This document shows positions 15,990 to 26,101 of a stretch of DNA of 64,000 nucleotides, piece by piece. Where the stretch lies: the NCBI GenBank assembly GCA_023665865.1, contig JAMPDC010000001.1:391331-455330 (forward strand), given 5' to 3'. The stretch is from Staphylococcus sp. (GTDB taxonomy: Bacteria; Bacteroidota; Bacteroidia; Bacteroidales; Muribaculaceae). Under the pieces are notes generated by a model. It was not told the DNA's origin, ran no database searches, and was given only the letters and a program-made list of their open reading frames with translations. A program made the translations under genes and the position numbers. Each line of letters opens with the position of its first letter. The first letter of the stretch is position 1.

Positions 15990-18779
15990 TTAGATCTTCA
16001 GATTGAGTTCCATGCCGAAATAGGGAGTTGAAAAACGGCGGATAGTCACACCATAACGCTCATAGCTTGGCTCAATGGCAATCAGACGGTTGACATAGAG
16101 CGCGAGACCGATTCTCTTCTGCCAGAATGTCTTTGTAGCCTTCAGATTGACAGTAGTCGACGTCGGGACCGTCTGACGCGTGAAAGAACTCTCGGAGAAC
16201 TGGCGGAGAAGCTGTTTGAGATAGGGATCGCTCATGCTTTCCACGGTGAAAGGATGGATCTCTCCGTTGATATCCATATACTCTACGGGAACACCGTCGC
16301 GGAAGAGCGTGCGGCGCGAGGTGAACCATACGTTCTGCACACCGATCGAGAAATTTAGTCCGAGGCGTGGCAGATCGGTATCGAAAAGCACATTGGTGTT
16401 GAAGCTACGGTAATCACTGCCATCAACATCGTCATAGAGACCCACATATTGCAATTCCTTATTATTGACAACTACATTAGGCTTATACCAGAGCGCCTGA
16501 CTGTTGCTGTTGATGGTTTTGAAGTAAGCGCCCGATACTGTCACCCGTGTATTGAGGCGCGGGAAACGACGCGACTGGATGGTATATTCAATACCTTCCT
16601 TATATGTGCGGCTGCCATTGGTGGTCTTGCTTCTGACTGCAAGATATGTCTCTGAAGTAAAAGGAAGTTCTTCGATAGAGGGCGCATGGCCTGTCTCATA
16701 GGGGTTGTAGCCCGAAGCATCGTAACGGTTATAATTATATGTGTGGACAAACCCGCTGTTGCGGAAACCGTCTTTCATGTTTTCCCTGAAATATGTCACG
16801 GAAAAACGGTTGCCACGATAAGTGACATCAGCCCTCACCTCCCATTTGAAATTTCGCGCCGCGCGTAGCGAGTAGTTGGTCATGTCCTCTATATAAGTCA
16901 TGACGTTCATCACACGATAGGCCTCCTCGTTGTGGAAATAGTTGAGCTGCTCGAAGTCGGAATAGAGCTTGTCGGGATACAAATAGGCGGCTACAGGCAT
17001 CTTTGTGTGCCAGCCCGCACCACTGGCAAGTTCAATGGCGAGAGGATAATTCTTTATGTAGGCCGAAGGGAGATTCCACACACCGTTGAAGCGAGGGTCA
17101 AGGTAGGGACGGCCACTCAGAGCATAGCGTCTGTCGAGATGAAGCATCTGTGTCTCGCGCAGACCTGCCTGGAGTGTGAGGGTATTGTGACCTGCATATA
17201 GCTTGGTTTCAGTTTCCAGATAGGCAGACAGGAGATGGATTGCCGGTATGTCGCTGAAAGCACGCGGACGTGTGTTATTGCCGGCTGTGAGCGGACGCTC
17301 AAGATCATAGACGGCTCCACGGCCATAGTTTTTGCTCATGTTCCACTCTACGCCGCCCTTGATGGTCGACGAGAGATGTGAGCCGTCAAATCGCAGGCGT
17401 CCGGCACCTTTGAGCGAAGCGGTGAAAGGATCTCCTTCCACACGATAGTCGGCCAGATAGAGCATCGGGAGATAACCGATGTTGTTGCTGCCGGCGACAG
17501 TCGATACAGGCAGAGGCATGATGCGTGGAGGAGAGACATGTTTCTGCTGGATCAGGCGCTCGTTGGAGTAGCTCAGTCCGGAAGTGAGGCTGAGTTCCTG
17601 AAGAGGGGATGGTGTGGAGGGTGAATATGACAAGCGGTTGTCCCAACGGATGGTGTGCTTTTCATTTTTATAGTAGTCAATCGTGTTGTTGACCGCGAGG
17701 TCGGGATCATTGTCGTCTTTCTCGAACGTGCCACTATAACTTACGTTTGAGTTCCAGTCAATGCGTGCATGAGGGCTGTTCCAACGCATTAGACTGCGGA
17801 CTGAGCCGGTGATGCGTTTGAAATTCTCACGATTGTTGCGTGGATCGATCTTCGAATCAAGATAGTCGGCACCTGTATTTATTATCCACATGTTGTCGCC
17901 CCTGACATCAAAGCCTTTGCCGACATAGAGGAGTTGACTCTGAGTGTCGGCCTTGAAGCGGGCTTCAAAACGGCTCGCTCCACTCTTGCGCTTTATGTTG
18001 ACAAGGCCGGAAGTAAGCTCACCATACTCGACCGACGGGATACCGCGGACAATCTCCACACTCTCGATGTCATCGGTCGATATCGAGCGCATGTCCACAC
18101 CTTTACCGGTGGATATGCGGTTGGCACGATCGGCGTCGGGGGTTGACTGTAGGTCGGCATCGGTGTTGATACGCACACCGTCGACCACAAAGGCTGTACC
18201 CAAAGCGGAGGTGGCATAGTCATCGGCAGGCGTGATGTCACTCGCCTGGCGGAGCGCAATACTGTTGACCGAGCCCATCTCAGGATCTTTAGTCACACCT
18301 CCGGGAAGCAACGCAACAAGATCCGAGAAGCTCGAAGGCTGAAGATGGCGCATGGCTGTCGTGTCGATCAGCGATGCGGAACTTGCATTGTGTGATTCGC
18401 GGGCAGTCACGACAACCTCACCAAGCGACTCTGTGGGTTCGAGAGAGATTGTCAACTCCGAAGATGCGGCAATGTCAAGATTACGGCGGATTGATTTATA
18501 ACCCACCATGCTGACCTCCAATTTCCACTGACCGGAAGCCATAATCATGGATATTTTTCCATCTGTATCGGTATGCCCGCCCTTCAGTGTTCCCTCCGAA
18601 TCGGCAGACAGGGTAACGGCTGCAAATTCGATGGGAGAAGAGTCTGACGAGTCAATCACCCTTATCGCAAGAGTGAAATCATTGTGTGAGGCGAATCCCT
18701 GCATCGTGCCAATCACGATGAGCAGCAGGGATAGAAAATTCTTTTTATTCAGGTCAATATGCCAAAGGCGTTGTGCCAT
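15990..18779 (-). CDS. TonB-dependent outer-membrane receptor with N-terminal carboxypeptidase-like domain
   Basis: 929 residues. Signal peptide, then a CarboxypepD_reg-like beta-sandwich (about 35-112), a plug domain starting at LGEVVVTAR (about 118), and a 22-strand-type barrel ending in aromatic-rich LNLKI. It imports a ligand across the outer membrane using TonB energy. It is the first gene of the operon. Its size and lack of a SusD-like neighbour argue against a glycan SusC; iron, heme, cobalamin, a metal or a peptide is more likely. Substrate cannot be read from the sequence. Confidence 0.85.
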   Translation of the reverse strand: MAQRLWHIDLNKKNFLSLLLIVIGTMQGFASHNDFTLAIRVIDSSDSSPIEFAAVTLSADSEGTLKGGHTDTDGKISMIMASGQWKLEVSMVGYKSIRRNLDIAASSELTISLEPTESLGEVVVTARESHNASSASLIDTTAMRHLQPSSFSDLVALLPGGVTKDPEMGSVNSIALRQASDITPADDYATSALGTAFVVDGVRINTDADLQSTPDADRANRISTGKGVDMRSISTDDIESVEIVRGIPSVEYGELTSGLVNIKRKSGASRFEARFKADTQSQLLYVGKGFDVRGDNMWIINTGADYLDSKIDPRNNRENFKRITGSVRSLMRWNSPHARIDWNSNVSYSGTFEKDDNDPDLAVNNTIDYYKNEKHTIRWDNRLSYSPSTPSPLQELSLTSGLSYSNERLIQQKHVSPPRIMPLPVSTVAGSNNIGYLPMLYLADYRVEGDPFTASLKGAGRLRFDGSHLSSTIKGGVEWNMSKNYGRGAVYDLERPLTAGNNTRPRAFSDIPAIHLLSAYLETETKLYAGHNTLTLQAGLRETQMLHLDRRYALSGRPYLDPRFNGVWNLPSAYIKNYPLAIELASGAGWHTKMPVAAYLYPDKLYSDFEQLNYFHNEEAYRVMNVMTYIEDMTNYSLRAARNFKWEVRADVTYRGNRFSVTYFRENMKDGFRNSGFVHTYNYNRYDASGYNPYETGHAPSIEELPFTSETYLAVRSKTTNGSRTYKEGIEYTIQSRRFPRLNTRVTVSGAYFKTINSNSQALWYKPNVVVNNKELQYVGLYDDVDGSDYRSFNTNVLFDTDLPRLGLNFSIGVQNVWFTSRRTLFRDGVPVEYMDINGEIHPFTVESMSDPYLKQLLRQFSESSFTRQTVPTSTTVNLKATKTFWQKRIGLALYVNRLIAIEPSYERYGVTIRRFSTPYFGMELNLKI

Positions 18780-18817
18780 AGGTCTGGATAGTAGTTTGCT
18801 CTCTGTAATTCAACAAA

Positions 18818-18825
18818 CAAAATTA
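18818..18825 (-). promoter_or_regulatory. -7 element for the receptor/ABC operon
   Basis: TAATTTTG on the minus strand, 39 bp before the receptor ATG. No -33 match at the expected distance, which may mean that an activator is needed. Confidence 0.45.
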
Positions 18826-18927
18826 CCCAGCTTCGGCAAGACCTGAAATACCTACTTTTAATGAATTTTTGTCGCCAGATTGATACAGCGAATACTCACT
18901 TACGGGTATTCGCCGTGATGACAAGAG

Positions 18928-20496
18928 TTACTGATGCTCGAGATATGCAGCGACAGCATCGGCTGCACGGTCTCCGTCGACAGCTGCCGAAACAATGCCT
19001 CCGGCATATCCTGCCCCCTCTCCACAAGGGAACAGTCCGGCGAAACCGACATGCGACAGAGTCTCCGGATCGCGGGGGATGCGCAGAGGGGATGACGTGC
19101 GGGTCTCCGCTCCGATCAATACTGCTTCGTTGGTAAGAAAGCCCTTGTTCTTACGGTCAAAATCCTTGAAGCCTTGCTGGAGACGGCGTGCGATACCTTT
19201 AGGCAAAAGGCGGTCGATACGGGCAGGATGTATGCCCGGTGCATAGGATGTCGCGGGAAGGTCGGCCGACGGACGTGAGGCCACAAAATCGGCCATGCGC
19301 TGCGCCGGTGCATTCTGGGTCTGCCCGGCCTCCATCCAGAAAGCCTTCTCGATGCGTTCCTGATAGGCCATCATCTTCAATACCTCATCCTCCCCTTCAA
19401 GAGCTTTCACATCTTCCGGCAGAATCTCGACAACCATACCGGAGTTGGCCCAACGGGTGCCACGGTTGGAAGGCGACATGCCATTGACCACGAGCTGGCC
19501 CGGTTCGCTCGCCGCCGGGATGATGAATCCACCCGGACACATGCAGAATGAATAGACCGCACGGTCGTCGACACGGGTGAGCATGGTGTATTCAGCTGCC
19601 GGGAGATATTTTCCGCGACCATCTTTCGAGTGATAGCGCAGACGGTCTATGAGCTGCTGCGGATGTTCGAGGCGCACACCTATCGCCAGACCTTTCGGCT
19701 GCATCTCCACTCCGCGTGTGCAGAGCATGCGGTAGACGTCGCGGGCCGAATGGCCTGTCGCAAGAATCACCGGGCCGTCCACACGGTCACCGGCAGCTGT
19801 CAGCACACCTGTGACCTTCTCGCCGTCAGTCACGAGATCCGTCACCCTCGTGCGGAATCGTACCTCTCCGCCACAGGCGATAATGGTCTCGCGCATCGCC
19901 TTGATGACACCCGGCAGTTTGTCTGTGCCTATATGTGGATGGGCATCGACAAGTATATCCTCCGAAGCACCATGTTGTGCGAAAATATGGAGTATCTTAT
20001 CAACCGGCCCACGCTTTTTGGACCGGGTGTAGAGCTTTCCGTCTGAATAGGCTCCTGCCCCACCCTCGCCGAAACAATAGTTCGAGTCCGGATCGACAAT
20101 CCCTTCGCGTGCTATTCCCGCCATGTCCTTCCGGCGTGAGTCAACATCCTTTCCCCTCTCAAGCACTATCGGCTTTATGCCAAGCTCAATCAACCGCAGA
20201 GCGGCAAAAAGTCCGGCAGGTCCGGCGCCGACAATCACTGCCTGGCTGTCGCCTTTGACCGGACGGTAGTCCACAGGCTTGATTAGCGACACGTCAGCCG
20301 GCAGCTCATCAATGTAGACTTTGAGCGAGAGATTGACCATCACCTGTCGCTGACGGGCATCAATCGACCGACGCATTACAGTGATATGCTTTATCGCATT
20401 TGCATCAATTCCGAGCCGGCCTGAAATGTCGACCTTGAGCAGCATAGGCTCGCCTGCGGTCTTGGGAGTTACCCTTATATCTAAAGTTTCCTGCAT
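18928..20496 (-). CDS. FAD-dependent dehydrogenase (COG2509-like)
   Basis: 522 residues. An N-terminal domain (about 1-90) precedes an FAD-binding motif VIVGAGPAGLFAALRLIELG (about 91-110), then LERGKDVDSRRKD, NYCFGEGGAGAYSDGKLYTR and a C-terminal GEGAGYAGGIVSAAVDG loop typical of this uncharacterised flavoprotein family. The physiological substrate is unknown. It follows the MATE transporter gene by 39 bp on the same strand, so the two are probably cotranscribed. A weak inverted repeat downstream (18888-18895 with 18906-18913) lacks a T run. Confidence 0.8.
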   Translation of the reverse strand: MQETLDIRVTPKTAGEPMLLKVDISGRLGIDANAIKHITVMRRSIDARQRQVMVNLSLKVYIDELPADVSLIKPVDYRPVKGDSQAVIVGAGPAGLFAALRLIELGIKPIVLERGKDVDSRRKDMAGIAREGIVDPDSNYCFGEGGAGAYSDGKLYTRSKKRGPVDKILHIFAQHGASEDILVDAHPHIGTDKLPGVIKAMRETIIACGGEVRFRTRVTDLVTDGEKVTGVLTAAGDRVDGPVILATGHSARDVYRMLCTRGVEMQPKGLAIGVRLEHPQQLIDRLRYHSKDGRGKYLPAAEYTMLTRVDDRAVYSFCMCPGGFIIPAASEPGQLVVNGMSPSNRGTRWANSGMVVEILPEDVKALEGEDEVLKMMAYQERIEKAFWMEAGQTQNAPAQRMADFVASRPSADLPATSYAPGIHPARIDRLLPKGIARRLQQGFKDFDRKNKGFLTNEAVLIGAETRTSSPLRIPRDPETLSHVGFAGLFPCGEGAGYAGGIVSAAVDGDRAADAVAAYLEHQ

Positions 20497-20535
20497 TATG
20501 TTTTCTTTGTGCTAAGAGGATGTTTTTAAAAATTC

Positions 20536-21924
20536 TTATCTGTTAAGCCTGGCGTTTTCCTCCATGCGGCGCATCGTGTGTCCCATCCACCACCAGAGAG
20601 TTACGACGGCTACAATAAAGGCTATGATGTCCGAGCCGGCCATCGAGGCCCATACTCCCGGCACTCCCCAGTAGCGCGGGAAGATGATGAGGAAAGGTAT
20701 GAGGAAAAGCAACTGGCGAGTCAGGGAGAGGAAGATCGACATCTGGGGTTTGCCCACACTTTGGAAGAAGTTCTGTATCACGATCTGACATCCGACAACC
20801 GGATAGGCGATAAAGTAGATCCTGAAACCTTCACGGGCGATGCGCGTGAGGGTCTTGTCGGTTGTGAACAGTGACGATACCATATCCGGACATCCCTCAC
20901 TGATGACCCATCCGACAAAAGTGATGGCGACACCGATTAATATGCCGAGACGGAGCACACGCTTGACACGGCTGAAATTGTTGGCACCTATATTATATCC
21001 GAGGATAGGCTGCATACCTTGGGTGACACCGAAGACAATCATGACAAAAAACATAGTCGTCCGGTTGACAATACCATAGGCTCCGACCGCAAGATTACCG
21101 TCGTCACCGCCATAGTCAAGGAGAGCCCTGTTGATGAAGATGACCACCACACAAGCACACACATTCATCAGAAACGGCGAGAGGCCGATGGCATAGATAC
21201 GCTTGACAATACCCCATGCCAGCCAACGGTTGCCACGCTGGAAATGGATGGAGCTTTTCTTCGACAGAAAATGTGACAGCACCCAGATGAAAGCGGAGCA
21301 TTGCCCGCACACAGTCGCAAGAGCGGCTCCGCGTATGCCCCAGTCAAGATAGAAAATGAAGATTGGCGCAAGAATGAGATTGACAAACACCGATATGAGA
21401 GCCGAGATCATGGCCTTGCGCGGATAGCCGGTGGCGCGCATCAGGTTGTTGAGACCGATGAATACGTAGAGCAGCGGTGTGCCGAGCAATATGACCTGCA
21501 TGAACTCGCGCGCATAGACAATAGTCTCGGCTGTAGCGCCGAAAAAATAGAGTATAGGGTCGAGAAACAGCAGTGTGACACCGCCGAAAAGGATAGCGTG
21601 GATGAGACAGAGGGTGAAGACATTGTTGACCACATCCGTGGCTCTCGAATAGTTCTTCTGTCCGAGAAAGATGGAGACAATCGTAGCACCGCCGGCGGCG
21701 ATGAGCATACAGAAGGCTGCCACGAGATTCATAAGCGGGAAGGTGATCGCAAGACCGGCAATAGCCATCGGGCCTACGCCACGACCGATGAAGATACTGT
21801 CGATGATATTGTAGAGCGATGTGGCGACACTGGCGATGATGGCCGGTATGGAATATTGGGCCAGAAGCTTACCTATCGACTTGACGCCCAGATCTTCTGT
21901 GGATGAACTTGCATTTACAGCCAT
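20536..21924 (-). CDS. MATE-family efflux transporter
   Basis: 462 residues with about 12 membrane segments. MATE features include the N-terminal LLAQYSIPAIIASVATSLYN and the repeat counterpart GLSPFLMN in the second half, plus RATGYPRKAM. Members export cationic drugs or metabolites with Na+ or H+. It probably heads a two-gene unit with the FAD dehydrogenase downstream. The substrate is unknown. Confidence 0.88.
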   Translation of the reverse strand: MAVNASSSTEDLGVKSIGKLLAQYSIPAIIASVATSLYNIIDSIFIGRGVGPMAIAGLAITFPLMNLVAAFCMLIAAGGATIVSIFLGQKNYSRATDVVNNVFTLCLIHAILFGGVTLLFLDPILYFFGATAETIVYAREFMQVILLGTPLLYVFIGLNNLMRATGYPRKAMISALISVFVNLILAPIFIFYLDWGIRGAALATVCGQCSAFIWVLSHFLSKKSSIHFQRGNRWLAWGIVKRIYAIGLSPFLMNVCACVVVIFINRALLDYGGDDGNLAVGAYGIVNRTTMFFVMIVFGVTQGMQPILGYNIGANNFSRVKRVLRLGILIGVAITFVGWVISEGCPDMVSSLFTTDKTLTRIAREGFRIYFIAYPVVGCQIVIQNFFQSVGKPQMSIFLSLTRQLLFLIPFLIIFPRYWGVPGVWASMAGSDIIAFIVAVVTLWWWMGHTMRRMEENARLNR

Positions 21925-21972
21925 CTCTATGGTTTCCTTTCTGATTAGATGTTATTAAAAAAGACTTATTGG

Positions 21973-21980
21973 CAAATTTA
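21973..21980 (-). promoter_or_regulatory. -7 element for the MATE transporter
   Basis: TAAATTTG on the minus strand, 49 bp before the ATG; no clear -33 element. Confidence 0.45.
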
Positions 21981-22030
21981 CAAAGTTTCGCCCGTATCTA
22001 TATATTAACGGCTCTTTGCACTGTATTTGT

Positions 22031-23263
22031 TCACTCTTCCGGCAAACGACGGGCTATGAAAAAGCTTCGTGTGAAGAAGATGAGCAGTGAAGTGCCGGCA
22101 AGTTGAGAGACTGCTGCTCCCCAGAAGGCGGCTGAGAAGCTGATATACTCAGCCAGCATACCTCCGATGAGTATTCCGAGTCCCATACCGCAGTCCCAGG
22201 CTGTGAGAATCGATGAGTTGGCCGTCCCTCGCTGATCATGCCGGGCCACACTTATAAACATGTTAAGGAAAGCCGGATACATGCGGCCGTTTCCGAGTCC
22301 GATAAGTAGCGCTGACAGGTAGTAGGCCCATATCCCCGGAGAAATAGCGAAGAGGACATAGCCGACACAGCTGATGAGCGCTCCCTGCAAGGCATTTTCA
22401 GTCAGCTTGCCTTCGCGCAGAGATTTGACTCCGTAGAGACGCGACACAAACAGACCGCCCGAAAGCAGGGCGAAAAACAGACCTGTCCCATCGGTGATGC
22501 CAAGATATTGCTTGCCGTAGAGCGCAACATAGTTGCTCATCACACCCCAGCAAAGACCGAAGAATAGAATATTGATCGCCATGAGCCACGCCTTGCTGAG
22601 AAAGAAATGATCCATACTCAGCTTCGGCTTGTCGGCCACGAGTTGCCGTCCCGGGAGCTTTATGGTGCAGGAGAGGAAGAAGGCGACAAAAGCCACCGCA
22701 AGCGACAGCCAGAAAAGCAACTGAAAATTGTCGGTAATCGAGTAGATATAGATACCGGCCGAGGGGGCTATAGCCATTGCAAGATTGTTGCTCAGTCCAT
22801 AGAAACCGACCCCCTCGTTGCGACGCGAGGATGGAAGAACGTCGATTGCGACTGTACTGTTTGCGACAGTCGTCGCACCAAACGGCAATCCGTGGATCGT
22901 ACGGACGATCGCAAACATCAATATGGTGCCTGCACCTATGTAGCCGGTAAAACAGATGAAAAATGCGAAAAAACAGAGCATCAACACTTTCTTGCGGTTG
23001 AAACTGTCAACAATAAAGCCGCTGAAAGGACGGACTATCAACGCAGCTATCACATAGCCCGACAGCACAAGTCCGATAAGATCCTTGTCGGCCTTGAACT
23101 GCGCGTCAAGATAGACCGGAAGGAGCGGGGTCAGGAGATAAAACGAAAAAAACATCATGAAATTCACTGCCATAGCCTTGCAGTAGTTTGAATTCCATAG
23201 TTTTTCCTTTCCAACCTCGCCATGACCTGTTTTGCAGTCAAGGAGAGTCTCGGAGTCGTTCAT
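22031..23263 (-). CDS. Major facilitator superfamily transporter
   Basis: 410 residues with 12 predicted membrane segments. The loop between helices 2 and 3 reads RPFSGFIVDSFNRKKVL, a variant of the MFS motif A (GxxxDRxGRR). The layout resembles bacterial drug or metabolite exporters. No pathway genes adjoin it: MATE lies downstream with its own -7 element, and mdh is divergent upstream. The substrate is unknown. Confidence 0.85.
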   Translation of the reverse strand: MNDSETLLDCKTGHGEVGKEKLWNSNYCKAMAVNFMMFFSFYLLTPLLPVYLDAQFKADKDLIGLVLSGYVIAALIVRPFSGFIVDSFNRKKVLMLCFFAFFICFTGYIGAGTILMFAIVRTIHGLPFGATTVANSTVAIDVLPSSRRNEGVGFYGLSNNLAMAIAPSAGIYIYSITDNFQLLFWLSLAVAFVAFFLSCTIKLPGRQLVADKPKLSMDHFFLSKAWLMAINILFFGLCWGVMSNYVALYGKQYLGITDGTGLFFALLSGGLFVSRLYGVKSLREGKLTENALQGALISCVGYVLFAISPGIWAYYLSALLIGLGNGRMYPAFLNMFISVARHDQRGTANSSILTAWDCGMGLGILIGGMLAEYISFSAAFWGAAVSQLAGTSLLIFFTRSFFIARRLPEE

Positions 23264-23333
23264 AATTGTTTGCCTTAGAAATTTAAACCTGAAAAATATA
23301 TACGGAAAAATGTACTATATCTTTATGACGGTG

Positions 23334-23341
23334 CAAAGGTA
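23334..23341 (-). promoter_or_regulatory. -7 element for the MFS transporter
   Basis: TACCTTTG on the minus strand, 70 bp before the ATG at 23263; no clear -33 element. Confidence 0.4.
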
Positions 23342-23461
23342 GTGAGTTTTTTTCACCTGACATATTTTATCGCCATCCATTATCAGTATAATAGCCAAAA
23401 CTTTTACTCCTGCTGACACGTTATCCCTTAAACCTATCAATAAATAAAAACCAGAAAAATC

Positions 23462-24475
23462 ATGGAATTTCTTACCAACGAGAAGCTCACACTTGTCGGC
23501 GCCGCCGGCATGATCGGCTCCAACATGGCTCAGACAGCCGCAATGATGAAACTCACTCCTAACATCTGCCTGTATGACCCCTATGCGCCTGCACTCGAGG
23601 GAGTAGCAGAGGAATTGTTCCATTGCGGATTTGAAGGCATCAATTTCACATTTACATCCGATGTCAAGGAAGCCCTCACCGGCGCGGCCTACATCATCTC
23701 GTCCGGAGGTGCCGCCCGCAAGGCCGGTATGACACGCGAGGATCTGCTTAAAGGCAATGCCCAGATCGCAGAAGATTTCGGAAAGAATGTCAAGGAATAT
23801 TGCCCCGATGTCAAGCATATCGTAGTCATCTTCAATCCTGCCGACATCACAGGCCTCATCACCCTGCTCTATTCAGGTCTCGAGCCATCGCGCGTCACCA
23901 CTCTCGCCGCTCTCGACAGCACCCGTCTGCGCAGTGAACTATCAAAATATCTTAAAGTTCCGGCCGACGAGATCGTCAACAGCCGCACATACGGCGGACA
24001 TGGCGAACAGATGGCTGTCTTCGCCTCCACAACCACTGTCGACGGCAAGCCTCTTACCGACATCATCGGCACACCGCGTCTCTCCCTCGACGAATGGATC
24101 GCATTGAAAGAGCGCGTCATCCAGGGCGGAAAGAAGATCATCGAACTCCGTGGACGTTCGTCATTCCAAAGTCCGGCCTATCTGTCGGTTGAGATGATTG
24201 CGGCAGCCATGGGCGGAAAACCCTTCCGCTGGCCTGCAGGTACATACGTCAACAATGACCGCTTCAAACACATCATGATGGCAATGGAGACTACCATCGG
24301 CAAGAACGGTGTCGAATGTAAAGTGGTCAACGGTACCCCCGAAGAACAAAAAGAGCTTGAAAAGAGCTATCAGCATCTTTGCAAGCTTCGTGACGAAGTG
24401 ATTGAACTTGGCATCATGCCTCCGATCGCCGACTGGCACCGGTTCAATCCTTTTATGGAACGTAAGACCTGTTGA
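23462..24475 (+). CDS. mdh: Malate dehydrogenase, lactate/malate dehydrogenase family
   Basis: 337 residues. It interconverts malate and oxaloacetate with NAD(H), part of the reductive branch that Bacteroidetes use to make succinate. The NAD loop is VGAAGMIGSNMA (about 12-23). Substrate-binding Arg residues lie in RKAGMTREDLL, and the proton-relay His in YGGHGEQM. The sequence is close to Bacteroides malate dehydrogenase as I remember it. It forms a single unit ended by a terminator. Confidence 0.9.
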   Translation: MEFLTNEKLTLVGAAGMIGSNMAQTAAMMKLTPNICLYDPYAPALEGVAEELFHCGFEGINFTFTSDVKEALTGAAYIISSGGAARKAGMTREDLLKGNAQIAEDFGKNVKEYCPDVKHIVVIFNPADITGLITLLYSGLEPSRVTTLAALDSTRLRSELSKYLKVPADEIVNSRTYGGHGEQMAVFASTTTVDGKPLTDIIGTPRLSLDEWIALKERVIQGGKKIIELRGRSSFQSPAYLSVEMIAAAMGGKPFRWPAGTYVNNDRFKHIMMAMETTIGKNGVECKVVNGTPEEQKELEKSYQHLCKLRDEVIELGIMPPIADWHRFNPFMERKTC

Positions 24476-24483
24476 GAATTTGC

Positions 24484-24538
24484 CCCCTGAAACAGGGGAC
24501 AAAAAAAATTACTCGTCATCCCGACGAATAACTTTTTT
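24484..24538 (+). terminator. Terminator region after mdh
   Basis: Two hairpins in tandem: CCCCTG-AAA-CAGGGG (24484-24498) followed by A8, and TTACTCGTC-ATCCC-GACGAATAA (24509-24531) followed by T6 (24533-24538). The second is a regular intrinsic terminator for mdh. Confidence 0.75.
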
Positions 24539-24690
24539 ACCTTAAATCTAATACCATGAAAAACTTATTGCAAAAGTAACACATCTCTACTTTGCTACCA
24601 AATAATCGCGCAATAAAAACGCATTAATTAACACTATTTAACCAAATATTTCTTTTTCCGCATTTTTAAGTCTGCAAATGGGACTTATTG

Positions 24691-24721
24691 TTGCGGGATA
24701 AGAAATAATTGGTTAAATTTG
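24691..24721 (+). promoter_or_regulatory. Promoter of der
   Basis: TTG (24691-24693), 20 bp, TAAATTTG (24714-24721). Transcription would begin near 24728, which rules out the upstream in-frame TTG at 24719 as the start codon of der. Confidence 0.65.
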
Positions 24722-24766
24722 CATAGAATAAGCCCTACTTATGGGTTTATAGGCAAATCATCAATT

Positions 24767-26086
24767 ATGGGACAAATGATCGCAATCGTGGGTCGTCCGA
24801 ATGTCGGTAAATCCACACTTTTCAATAGATTGACACAAACTCGCACGGCCATCACCAACGATGAGGCCGGCACTACCCGTGACCGCCAGTATGGCAAAGT
24901 CGATTGGAACGGGAAGGAATTCTCAATCGTCGATACCGGCGGATGGGTTGTCAACAGCGAAGATATTTTTGAAAACGAAATCAACAAGCAGGTGCATCTT
25001 GCCATTGAGCAGGCCGACGAAATCCTCTTTGTCGTCGACGCCACCAACGGTGTCACCGATCTCGACGACAAGGTCGCGCAGATCCTGCGCCGTTCGACAA
25101 AGCCCGTGATTCTCGTGGCTAATAAAGTCGATGCCGGAGACTCGCTCTACAACATAGCCGAATTCTACAGCCTCGGCCTTGGTGATCCTATGGGAGTCTC
25201 GGCTGTCAGCGGCTACGGCACAGGCGACCTCCTCGACGAAGTGGTAAAGAAAATGCCGGTCAAGGACGAAGATGAGGAAGAAAAACTCGACGATATACCT
25301 AAAATCACCATCGTCGGCCGCCCTAACGCCGGAAAGTCATCACTCATCAATGCCTTCATTGAGGAAGAGCGCCATATAGTGACCGACATCGCCGGCACCA
25401 CACGCGACTCAATCTATACCCGCTACAACAAGTTCGGGTTCGACTTCTATCTTGTCGACACAGCCGGTATCCGAAAGAAGACCAAAGTGACAGAAGACAT
25501 CGAGTATTACTCAGTCATCCGTTCGATCCGCGCCATCGAGGCCTCCGACGTCTGCATCCTTATGATCGACGCCACCCGCGGCATCGAAGCGCAGGACGTA
25601 GCTATCTTCTCGCTCATCCAACGCAACAAGAAGGGTCTTGTCGTGGTGGTCAACAAATGGGATCTCGTCCAGGATAAGTCCAAAGAGGCCATCAAGCACT
25701 ACGAGGATGCCATCCGCGAGCGCTTCGCTCCCTTCGTAGACTTCCCGATCATTTTCGCCTCAGCCCTCACCAAGCAGCGCATATTCAAAGTTCTTGAGAC
25801 AGCACTCCAGGTCTGCGAGAACCGTAAGCGTGTCGTGCCTACATCGCAGCTCAACACTGTCATGCTCGAAGCAATCTCCGCATATCCCCCACCTGCCAAC
25901 AAGGGCAAATTTATAAAGATCAAGTATGTGACAATGTTAAAGGGCGCTCCTATCCCTACGTTCATCTTCTTCTGCAATCTGCCACAGTGGGTCAAGGAAC
26001 CATACCGACGCTATCTCGAAAACAAGATACGCGAGAACTGGGACTATCACGGAACCCCTATCAACGTATTCATGCGTGAGAAATAA
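24767..26086 (+). CDS. der: Ribosome-assembly GTPase Der (EngA)
   Basis: 439 residues from ATG 24767 ([16 protein letters not shown]), the normal Der start; an open frame runs further up but overlaps the promoter. Two tandem GTPase domains each have G1 (GRPNVGKS and GRPNAGKS), G3 (DTGG and DTAG) and G4 (NKVD and NKWD), followed by the C-terminal KH-like domain ending GTPINVFMR. Der acts in maturation of the 50S subunit. The secreted GH2 gene follows after 15 bp with no terminator, so read-through is likely. Confidence 0.95.
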   Translation: MGQMIAIVGRPNVGKSTLFNRLTQTRTAITNDEAGTTRDRQYGKVDWNGKEFSIVDTGGWVVNSEDIFENEINKQVHLAIEQADEILFVVDATNGVTDLDDKVAQILRRSTKPVILVANKVDAGDSLYNIAEFYSLGLGDPMGVSAVSGYGTGDLLDEVVKKMPVKDEDEEEKLDDIPKITIVGRPNAGKSSLINAFIEEERHIVTDIAGTTRDSIYTRYNKFGFDFYLVDTAGIRKKTKVTEDIEYYSVIRSIRAIEASDVCILMIDATRGIEAQDVAIFSLIQRNKKGLVVVVNKWDLVQDKSKEAIKHYEDAIRERFAPFVDFPIIFASALTKQRIFKVLETALQVCENRKRVVPTSQLNTVMLEAISAYPPPANKGKFIKIKYVTMLKGAPIPTFIFFCNLPQWVKEPYRRYLENKIRENWDYHGTPINVFMREK

Positions 26087-26101
26087 TACCCCTCCTCATA
26101 A

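Noticed and set aside
18888-18913. Inverted repeat GCGAATAC/GTATTCGC as terminator of the FAD dehydrogenase gene
   Set aside because: No T run follows on the minus strand and the loop is long; left unannotated as a terminator.
19630-20258. Several plus-strand frames opposite the FAD dehydrogenase
   Set aside because: Antisense to conserved FAD-binding motifs; Cys/His/Arg-rich composition typical of shadow frames.
24719-24766. Upstream TTG start for der
   Set aside because: It falls inside the -7 promoter element and adds residues not found at the start of Der proteins.
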